Source: Pseudomonas sp. FP453 (GTDB lineage: Bacteria; Pseudomonadota; Gammaproteobacteria; Pseudomonadales; Pseudomonadaceae). Taken from it: a stretch of 64,000 nucleotides of DNA. The translations under genes were made by a program, and so were the position numbers. Location of the stretch: assembly GCF_030687495.1 (NCBI RefSeq), contig NZ_CP117435.1, positions 1,178,001 to 1,242,000 on the forward strand, given 5' to 3'. A model generated the notes under the pieces. The model was given only the letters and a program-made list of their open reading frames with translations. It was not told where the DNA came from and did no database searches. Of the stretch, positions 49,690-56,883 are shown in pieces. Position 1 is the stretch's first letter. Each line of letters starts with the position of its first letter.

Positions 49690-50439
49690 ATGCCTGAACT
49701 CACTCATCGCCGCGCCGTCATCACCGGCGCCGGCAGCGGCATCGGCGCTGCCATCGCCCGCGCCTACGCCGCCGAAGGCGCACGCCTGGTACTGGCCGAC
49801 CGCAACGCCGCGAGCCTCGCCGACACCGCGATCACCTGCCGCAACCTCGGTGCCGAAGTCGTCGAATGCCTGGCCGACGTCGGCACCGTCGAAGGCGCCC
49901 AGGCCAGTGTGGATACCTGCGTCGAGCAGTTCGGCGGCATCGATATCCTGGTCAACAACGCCGGCATGCTCACCCAGGCGCGGTGTGTCGACCTGTCCAT
50001 CGAGATGTGGAACGACATGCTGCGCGTCGACCTCACCAGCGTGTTCGTCGCCAGCCAGCGCGCCTTGCCGCACATGCTGGCGCAGCGCTGGGGCCGCATC
50101 ATCAACGTCGCCTCGCAACTGGGGATCAAGGGCGGCGCCGAGCTGACTCACTACGCCGCCGCCAAAGCCGGGGTGATCGGCTTTACCAAGTCCCTCGCGC
50201 TGGAAGTGGCCAAGGACAATGTGCTGGTCAACGCCATCGCCCCCGGCCCGATTGAAACGCCGTTGGTGGGCGGCATCAGTGATGACTGGAAACGCGCCAA
50301 GGCCAAGGAATTGCCCCTGGGCCGCTTCGGCCTGGCCGATGAAGTGGCGCCCACCGCCGTGCTGCTGGCCAGCGAACCGGGTGGCAATCTGTTCGTCGGC
50401 CAGACCCTCGGCCCGAACTCCGGCGACGTCATGCCATGA
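49690..50439 (+). CDS. Short-chain dehydrogenase/reductase 2 of the island
   Basis: About 249 residues from the ATG at 49690 (MPELTHRRAVITGAGSGIG), with GAGGAG 8 nt before it. SDR motifs: TGAGSGIG, DILVNNAGML, catalytic Ser in NVASQLGIKGG and Tyr-Lys in [12 protein letters not shown], then APGPIETP. The C-terminal LLASEPGGNLFVGQTLGPNSGDVM is typical of 3-oxoacyl-reductase-like SDRs. Substrate not visible. Begins the second half of the island, followed by three tightly packed genes. Confidence 0.9.
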   Translation: MPELTHRRAVITGAGSGIGAAIARAYAAEGARLVLADRNAASLADTAITCRNLGAEVVECLADVGTVEGAQASVDTCVEQFGGIDILVNNAGMLTQARCVDLSIEMWNDMLRVDLTSVFVASQRALPHMLAQRWGRIINVASQLGIKGGAELTHYAAAKAGVIGFTKSLALEVAKDNVLVNAIAPGPIETPLVGGISDDWKRAKAKELPLGRFGLADEVAPTAVLLASEPGGNLFVGQTLGPNSGDVMP

Positions 50440-50452
50440 GCGGGGTGTAGCC

Positions 50453-50752
50453 ATGTGCGGACTCTGCGGGCTGCTCGGCGAAGACCTGCACTGGAGCGAC
50501 CCCCTGGGCGATGAAGTGCCCCGGCGCCGAGAACGCCTGCGCCGGATCGCGGCGATCAACCAGGTACTGGCGGTGTTCCGACTCAAGGTCGAAGACTTCC
50601 AGGGTGCCTCGTACCTGTTGCTCGGCGCCACCGGCAAGCAGGAATTGGCCAGCGGCCTGGATCAACTGTGGCAGGCCGCCGAAACCATGCTCGGCCGCCC
50701 GCTGGACCCGCTCGATCCAACCCTGCTGGATCACTTGGAGTCAGCCCCATGA
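50453..50752 (+). CDS. Small conserved protein starting MCGLCG, function unknown
   Basis: 99 residues. The N-terminus MCGLCGLLGEDLHW looks like the first residues of class II glutamine amidotransferases (Met-Cys-Gly) but the rest of such a domain is absent. The remainder is charged and helical with no signal peptide. Two cysteines near the N-terminus could bind metal. Its stop overlaps the start of the GTPase gene (ATGA), so the two proteins are likely made together. Confidence 0.7.
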   Translation: MCGLCGLLGEDLHWSDPLGDEVPRRRERLRRIAAINQVLAVFRLKVEDFQGASYLLLGATGKQELASGLDQLWQAAETMLGRPLDPLDPTLLDHLESAP

Positions 50753-51723
50753 GCATCGCCCTGAATGTAATCACCGGCTTCCTCGGCAGCGGCAAAACCA
50801 CCTTGCTCAAGCGCCTGCTGCAAGGCGAAAGCCTCGGCGACACGGCATTGCTGATCAATGAATTCGGCGACGTCGGCATCGACCATCTGCTGGTGGAAGA
50901 GGTCGCGCCGGACACCGTGCTGCTGCCCAGCGGCTGCGTGTGCTGCTCGATTCGCGGCGAGTTGAAGGACGCGCTGCTCGGCCTGTTGCAACGCCGCGAG
51001 CGCGGGGAAATCCCGGCCTTCAAACGGGTGATCCTGGAAACCACTGGCCTGGCCGACCCGGCGCCGATCCTCGCCACCCTGAACAACGACGTGCAGTTGC
51101 GCGGGCGCTTTCATATCGGCCTGGTCATCACCCTGGTGGACGCCAGCCACGCCACGCTGCAAGAACGTTTGCACCCGGAATGGCTGGCCCAGGTCGCGGC
51201 GGCGGATCGCCTGCTGTTGAGCAAGACCGACCTGGCCGGCGACAGCACCGCGCTGCGCGCGCACTTGCAGGCGCTCAACGCCGGCACGCCGATCCTCGAT
51301 ACCCAGGACATCCACAGCGGCGAGCAACTGCTGCTCGGCGAAGGCCTGCGCAGCGCCGAACCCGCTGTCGAAGTCAGCCGCTGGCAGCTGCATCAACCCA
51401 TCACCGCCACCCACGGCGCCGCGCAAGTGTGCTGTCTGACCTTCGACCAGCCGCTGGATTGGGTCGGCTTCGGGGTGTGGCTGTCGATGCTGTTAAGATG
51501 CCACGGCGAACGAATCCTCCGGGTCAAAGGACTGCTCAACGTGAACGCCAGCAACGCCCCCATCGTCATTCATGGCGTGCAGCACTGCCTGCATGCCCCG
51601 GTGCACTTGCCTGCATGGCCGGGCAACGATCGCCAATCGCGCCTGGTCTTTATCCTGCGTGGCCTCGACCCGGCGCAGCTGCGCCGCTCGTTCGACGTGT
51701 TCTCGCGACGGTTCGCGCCATGA
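50749..51723 (+). CDS. COG0523 (CobW-like) metal-chaperone GTPase
   Basis: 324 residues from the ATG at 50749. Walker A GFLGSGKTTLLKRLL (residues 10-24), the metal-binding CxCC motif as SGCVCCSIRGEL (Cys 63, 65, 66), Walker B-like VILETTGLADP and a C-terminal CobW_C domain (LRCHGERILRVKGLLNV, FILRGLD). COG0523 proteins deliver zinc, cobalt or other metals to specific enzymes. The deacetylase-fold hydrolase of the same island is a plausible client. ATGA overlaps at both ends. Confidence 0.9.
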   Translation: MSIALNVITGFLGSGKTTLLKRLLQGESLGDTALLINEFGDVGIDHLLVEEVAPDTVLLPSGCVCCSIRGELKDALLGLLQRRERGEIPAFKRVILETTGLADPAPILATLNNDVQLRGRFHIGLVITLVDASHATLQERLHPEWLAQVAAADRLLLSKTDLAGDSTALRAHLQALNAGTPILDTQDIHSGEQLLLGEGLRSAEPAVEVSRWQLHQPITATHGAAQVCCLTFDQPLDWVGFGVWLSMLLRCHGERILRVKGLLNVNASNAPIVIHGVQHCLHAPVHLPAWPGNDRQSRLVFILRGLDPAQLRRSFDVFSRRFAP

Positions 51724-52895
51724 TTACCCTGCGTGTCCTTGGCACGTCGGTGACCTTGCTGGAATGCCTGCGCGTACGCGCCGAGCAGGAGCTGGGCATT
51801 CGCCTGGTGTATCAGGTGCACGATGTCGAACAGGCCCAGCGCATCGCGGTGATGCAGCCCGACAGCTACGACCTGTATGACCAGTGGTTCCACAACGTCG
51901 ATTTCGTCTGGCCGGCGCGGGCGATCCAGCCCATCGACACGCGGCGCATTGCGCTGTGGCACGAGATCAACGACCTGCCCAAGCGCGGCCGCCTGTCGCC
52001 GGATGACCGCCTCGGCAGCGGCAGCGTGCCCAGCGAGCGCCTCTTCGTGCAGCACGACGGCAGCCTCGGCAGCACCGTCACCGAACGCATCAGCATGCTG
52101 CCCCTGACCCACAACGCCGACAGCTTTGCCTACCGCCCCGAGCGCCTGCCCGACGGCTTTTGCCACGGCAATGAAAGCTGGGGCTGGCTGCTCGACCCGG
52201 CCTGGAGCGCACGCACCGCGCTGCAAAGCGACGCCGCCATCGGCGCCCTGGATGCCGCGCTGGCGGTGCAGGGCGCGGGGCTCGCGCAGTTCAAGGACAT
52301 CGGCAACATGAGCATCGAAGAGATCGACGTGCTCGCCGACATCCTCGTGCGCAAACAAAAGGAAGGCCACTTCGCCGCCTTCTGGTCGGATGACGAAGAG
52401 GCCGCGCAATTGATGCTCAGCCCGAGCATCGACATCCAGAGCCTGTGGTCGCCGACCCTGATGCGCCTGCACCGCGCCGGGGTGAAATACCGCCTGGCGG
52501 TGCCGCGTGAAGGCTACCGCGCCTGGTTCGGCGGCTTGTCCCTGTCGCGCCATGCCCAGGGGCCGGTGCTGGATGCGGCCTACGCCTACCTCAACTGGTG
52601 GCTGTCCGGCTGGCCCGGCGCGGTGATGGCGCGCCAGGGTTACTACATCGGCAACCCGGCGCGCAGCCGCGACCACCTGAGCAGCGCCGAGTGGGATTAC
52701 TGGTACGCCGGCCAGCCTGCGCGGGAAGAGCTGCTCGGCAGTGACGGCCTGCCGTTGATCGATATCGGCGAAGTGCGTGATGGCGGGTCTTATGAACAGC
52801 GCATGGGGCACATCGCGGTGTGGAACTCGGTGATGGATGAGCACAACTATTTGGTGCGGCGTTGGGGCGACTTCATGCGTGCACGGGGCGCCTGA
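51720..52895 (+). CDS. PotD-like extracellular solute-binding protein lacking a signal peptide
   Basis: 391 residues. The sequence begins MITLRVLGTSVTLLECLRVRAEQELGIRLVYQV, which resembles the first strand of a mature periplasmic binding protein; no hydrophobic signal or lipobox precedes it, and the ATG overlaps the GTPase stop by 4 nt. Further family segments: DSYDLYDQWFHN, NADSFAYRPERL, WSDDEEAAQLM, and YAYLNWWLSGWPGAVMARQGYYIGNP. No ABC permease or ATPase gene is nearby. It may be a cytoplasmic ligand-binding or sensor protein, or export-signal loss. Confidence 0.78.
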   Translation: MITLRVLGTSVTLLECLRVRAEQELGIRLVYQVHDVEQAQRIAVMQPDSYDLYDQWFHNVDFVWPARAIQPIDTRRIALWHEINDLPKRGRLSPDDRLGSGSVPSERLFVQHDGSLGSTVTERISMLPLTHNADSFAYRPERLPDGFCHGNESWGWLLDPAWSARTALQSDAAIGALDAALAVQGAGLAQFKDIGNMSIEEIDVLADILVRKQKEGHFAAFWSDDEEAAQLMLSPSIDIQSLWSPTLMRLHRAGVKYRLAVPREGYRAWFGGLSLSRHAQGPVLDAAYAYLNWWLSGWPGAVMARQGYYIGNPARSRDHLSSAEWDYWYAGQPAREELLGSDGLPLIDIGEVRDGGSYEQRMGHIAVWNSVMDEHNYLVRRWGDFMRARGA

Positions 52896-53110
52896 CTCAA
52901 TAGAGGAGTGAGCTTGGCTTATGTGGGAGCTGGCTTGCCTGCGATAGCGATGTGTTAGGCGCTGAGGCTTTTTGATCGGAGTACATATCCGTTATTTAGG
53001 TAACGGCTGCTTAGGGTTCCGCTCTTACAGCGGCTCACTTTTGGAAGGACCCAAAAGTAAGCAAAAGGTCCTCGCCCCACCACTCGGCACCTCGCCTAGG
53101 CTCGGTGTGC
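52896..53110. other. Non-coding accessory region after the island operon
   Basis: No credible gene between the solute-binding protein and the first GGDEF-EAL gene (about 740 bp in all). This part holds a single REP arm (52921-52954) and a spacer with AAAAGTAAGCAAAAGG-type sequence; the remainder is described in the following repeat entries. Confidence 0.6.
52921..52954. repeat. Solo REP arm
   Basis: ATGTGGGAGCTGGCTTGCCTGCGATAGC at 52921-52948 matches the left REP arm with no partner in its normal position; the nearest right arm is at 53315-53349, interrupted by other repeats. Confidence 0.75.
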
Positions 53111-53217
53111 CCGAACGCAGGCTTGAATCCGTGGGCCGCCGTCATGGGCCATCCTTGGCCCAGGACGGCTAACCCGGCGTCCTGCCGGGTTACCCACGAA
53201 TTCAAGCCTGCGTTCGG
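53111..53217. repeat. Large imperfect inverted-repeat element
   Basis: CCGAACGCAGGCTTGAATCCGTGGG (53111-53135) is matched in reverse by CCCACGAATTCAAGCCTGCGTTCGG (53193-53217). The interior has two more hairpins (GGGCC/GGCCC, 53146-53161; CCCGGC/GCCGGG, 53173-53189). It resembles a genome-wide intergenic structured repeat of P. fluorescens; identity with a named family is not established here. Confidence 0.6.
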
Positions 53218-53314
53218 CCAGCGTGGTTAACGGGGCGCCCAAGATCAAAAGCCAAATCAAAAGCCAGAGCCAGAGCTTCGGGTTTTGTCAGGTCTAGTAG
53301 TTGTGTTGGCTGAC

Positions 53315-53349
53315 CCACCGCAATCGCGGGCAAGCCCGCTCCCACATTG
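53315..53349. repeat. Solo REP right arm
   Basis: CCACCGCAATCGCGGGCAAG followed by CCCGCTCCCACATT ends at 53347; a right REP arm with no adjoining left arm. Confidence 0.75.
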
Positions 53350-53376
53350 GATCTTCATCGTTCTGCTGGATTGATC

Positions 53377-53399
53377 GTTCCCACGCTCCGCGTGGGAAC
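53377..53399. repeat. GTTCCCACG-CTCCG-CGTGGGAAC palindrome
   Basis: Perfect 9-bp arms (53377-53385, 53391-53399) with a 5-nt loop. This short element is another dispersed Pseudomonas intergenic palindrome class. Confidence 0.65.
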
Positions 53400-53639
53400 G
53401 CCTCCACGGGCGCTCCGCGCCCCGGCAAAGCCCAAAGTCAAGCGCGTGCCGCCAATAACTTGACAGAAATATTCCTTGTTTTATTGGGTGTACTTATCCC
53501 AGCTCCCAGCTAATCTGCTTAAATCGAATGTCCAATGCAAATGGATGTTTTTTTGACGCCGAGTCAGCAGTTGCCAGGGAAGCCTATGACACAGGGACGT
53601 AGTGGCAGAAACAGACGCACCCTGCCAGAGGGCACAGCG

Positions 53640-55977
53640 ATGAGGTGGCGCCATACGTTCCAGACCCGTATCGCCGGGGTGCTCGCGCTGTTGCTGTTGG
53701 TGGTGGTCGCGGCCACCTACTTCGCCGTCAAGACCGCCACCACCCGTGCCGTGGAGAACCAGGCCGAGGTCCAGCTGGAGACCGGCAGCCAGGTGTTCGA
53801 GCGCCTGCTCGACCTGCGCGGCCGCCGCCTGCAATACGGGCTGGACTGGCTGACGGCGGACGAGCCCTTCAAGCAAGCGGTGACCGAAGGCAAGCCTGCG
53901 CCGATCCTGGCGGCGCTGGACCGCCACGGCACCGGTATCGGTTCCAGCGAAGTGTTTGTGTTGGGCCTCGACGGCAACGTGATGGTCAGCACCCTGCCAC
54001 TGTTCTCCCGCGGCACGCCGTTCCCCCAGGGCAACGCCTTGCGCCATGCGCGCCGCAGTGGCCTGCAAATGCTCATCGTGGCCATGGATGGGCGACCGTA
54101 CCTGCTGGTGCAAAAGGACGTCTTCAATCCGCAGCCCGTGGCGCGCGTTGTCATGGGCTTTCCGATGGACGCGCAGTTTGCCAACGAACTGCGTTCCATG
54201 AGCAACCTGGAAGTGTCGTTCCTCGCCGTGCAGGACGGCCGCCCCGGGCCGTTGTTCACCACGCAGCCCGATGCAGTGCAGCTCGATATCGTCGCTACGC
54301 TGCGCCAGGCGCAGGTCAGCAGCGAGGCCTACATCGAAGGTTTCCACGGCCAGCGCATGCTCAACCAGGTACTGTCGCTGGCCAACACCGGCGAAGGGGA
54401 TGAGGTGCGGGTGCTGCTGCAAAGCCCGCTGGATCATGTGTTGGAATCCTTTGCGCCGCTGGACCGGCAGTTCCTCGGGATTGCCCTGGCCGTCTTGGTG
54501 GTGTCGCTGGCCGGTGCGCTGTTGCTGGCACGGCGCGTGTCGAGCCCGTTGAATGCGCTGGTGGAAGCGGCCGAGCGTATTGGTGCCGGCGACTACCGCA
54601 CGCCGGTGCGGGTGCGCAGCCACGATGAATTCGGCCTGCTGGCCCGCGCCTTCAATGCCATGCAAAGCGGCATCGCCGTGCGCGAGCGGCAACTGGCGCA
54701 CAACGCCTTGCATGACCCGCTCACCGGCCTGCCCAACCGCGCGCTGGCCATGGAGCGCCTGGGCAGTGCGATCAGTGCGCGCCGGCCCGTGGTGTTGCTG
54801 TACGTGGGCATCGAAAACTACCGGGTGATTAACGAAGGCTTCGGCCCGCAAGGCGTGGAAGAAATGCTGCGCGAAGCCAGCCGCTGCTTGTCCATTGAGC
54901 CTGCTGGCCAGCGACACCGCCGCCCGCATCACCGGCAGTGAGTTCCTGGTGCTGCTGGAAAACACCGAGATCGACCGCGCCGTCGCACGCGCCGACCGCC
55001 TCTACGCGCTGCTCACCGAAACCCAGCGCATCGGCCATGACGAAGTGCGCCATGAAGTCAGCATCGGCATCGCCGCGTACCCCGCCGATGGCCAGCAGGT
55101 GGAAGAGTTGATAAGCCGCGCCGCGATTGCCCGGCACGATGCGGCGAGCCTGCCGGGGCATTTGCAGATCTACCAACAGCACCGCGAACTGGCCCACCAA
55201 CGCCAGATCACCTTGATCCGCGACCTGCGCCGCGCCGTGGTCGAGGGCGAATTGTTCCTGTGCTACCAACCCAAGCTCGACCTCAACCACGGGCATGTGC
55301 GCCAGGCCGAAGCCTTGCTGCGCTGGCAGCATCCGACCCTGGGCCAGGTCTCGCCCGCCGAATTCATTCCCCTGGCCGAACGCACCGGCAGCATGGGCAG
55401 CCTGACCCTGTGGGTGATCGAAGAAGCGATCCGCCAGATCGGCGAGTGGGGGCAGCGGGGGTTGCATATCCAGCTGTCGGTGAATATTTCCGTGGACGAC
55501 CTGGCCGATGATGACCTGGCGATTCGCGTCACCGCGTTGTTGATGCAATACGCAGTGGCGGCCGAGCAACTGATTTTCGAGATCACCGAAAGCGCGATCA
55601 TGCACAACCCGCAACAGGCGCTGAACGTGCTGGAGCAACTGCGCGGCTGCGGCATCAGCCTGTCGGTGGACGACTACGGCACCGGTTATTCGTCCCTCGC
55701 CCAATTGCAGCGCCTGCCGGTGCAGGAGTTGAAGATCGACCAATCATTCGTGCGCAACCTCGACAGCACCAGCGGCGACGGGGTGATCGTGCGCTCCACC
55801 ATCGAGATGAGCCACAACCTGGGGCTCAAGGTGGTGGCCGAAGGCGTGGAGTTCGCGCCGAGCCTGAAGCTGCTCAAGCAGTGGAAGTGCGACACCGCCC
55901 AGGGTTACCTGATCAGCCGGCCGTTGAACGCCATGGCGTTCGAGATGTGGATGCGCCGCGAGCGGGTGCCGCTCTAG
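53640..55977 (+). pseudogene. Membrane GGDEF-EAL protein 1, frameshifted in this sequence
   Basis: About 778 residues if one base is removed. Start ATG 53640 (MRWRHTFQTRIAG) with AGAGGG upstream. Order: TM1 (about 10-30), periplasmic Cache-like sensor, TM2 (about 278-300), HAMP, GGDEF domain, EAL domain. The GGDEF motif is degenerate (TGSEF), so cyclase activity is unlikely. EAL residues look complete: EALLRW, VNIS, FEITES, DDYGTGYSS, LKID and AEGVE, indicating a c-di-GMP phosphodiesterase. The break is an extra T at 54895-54896 inside the GGDEF domain. Paralogue of the gene at 56867. Confidence 0.86.
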
Positions 55978-56199
55978 AAAAGGCCTTTGCCGCGCCTACA
56001 GATTCTGTGGGTCGCGCCGATAAGCTCTACATACCTTGACCGGTTGCATAGGTTTTTGCCGACCAACGGTCAGGCTTTGCGCTAAAATCAATGATGGCAA
56101 TTTGCCTTGTTTGCGGCATCATCTGCGGTGTGACACGTATTGCCCCAGTTTCAGTGCCAAGGCAGGCCGCCTATTTTTCTATTGCCGCGCGGACCCTTG

Positions 56200-56883
56200 A
56201 TGAATCGGATTTTCCTGCAATTTTCCTTCGCCGCCTTGCTGCTCTCGGCCCATGACCTGGCGCGCGCGGCGACCCTTGACGTGATGCTGCGCCAGGCCGA
56301 CCAGACACCGGTCAGCGACGCCGTGGTCACCCTGCAAGGCCCGGTCGGCGCGCCGGTCGGTGCGCTCAAGGCCGACATGGACCAACGCGGCCAGAAGTTC
56401 GCGCCCCATGTGCTGGCGGTGCACACCGGCACCCAGGTGCGTTTCCCCAACAGCGACAACATCCGTCACCAGGTCTATTCGTTTTCGCCAGCCAAGCGCT
56501 TCGAACTGCGCCTGTACGAAGGCACGCCCACCGACCCGTTGCTGTTCGACAAGCCCGGCGTGGTGGTGCTCGGCTGCAATATTCACGACTGGATGCTCGG
56601 CTACATCTACGTCACCGACGACCCACGCTTCGGCGTCAGCGATGCCCAGGGCCACGTGCGCCTGGACAACCTGCCGGCCGGCGCCTACCACGTCACCCTG
56701 TGGCACCCGCAATTGGCCGACATGCAACCGCTGGACGGCGGCACGCTGAACATTCCGGCAGCCGGCCTGAGCCACGCCGTGCAACTGAGCCTGGAACCAC
56801 CGTCCGCCGACCTGCCGCCCACACCCACGCCAACCGCGTTTGGCGATGCCTTCAACCGAGCCGCCCGTGAAACTGCGCAGTAG
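56200..56883 (+). CDS. Periplasmic cupredoxin-like protein (methylamine-utilisation-like)
   Basis: About 227 residues from the ATG at 56200. Signal peptide MNRIFLQFSFAALLLSAHDLARA, cleaved near residue 23. A type-1 copper site is visible: His 90 (NIRHQVYSF), then Cys 126, His 129 and Met 132 in LGCNIHDWM, the classic Cys-x2-His-x2-Met loop. A C-terminal carboxypeptidase-regulatory-like fold (FGVSDAQGHVRLDNLPAGAYHVTLWHP) follows. It likely carries electrons or senses copper or redox state. The next gene starts inside its 3' end, so it forms an operon with the second GGDEF-EAL gene. Confidence 0.82.
   Translation: MNRIFLQFSFAALLLSAHDLARAATLDVMLRQADQTPVSDAVVTLQGPVGAPVGALKADMDQRGQKFAPHVLAVHTGTQVRFPNSDNIRHQVYSFSPAKRFELRLYEGTPTDPLLFDKPGVVVLGCNIHDWMLGYIYVTDDPRFGVSDAQGHVRLDNLPAGAYHVTLWHPQLADMQPLDGGTLNIPAAGLSHAVQLSLEPPSADLPPTPTPTAFGDAFNRAARETAQ

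Noticed and set aside
50453..50752. Glutamine amidotransferase call from the MCG start
   Set aside because: The protein is only 99 residues and lacks every other motif of the Ntn amidotransferase domain.
54895..55977. Separate stand-alone EAL gene starting at a TTG
   Set aside because: It is the continuation of the upstream GGDEF-EAL gene after a one-base frameshift; the paralogue at 56867 shows the intact order.
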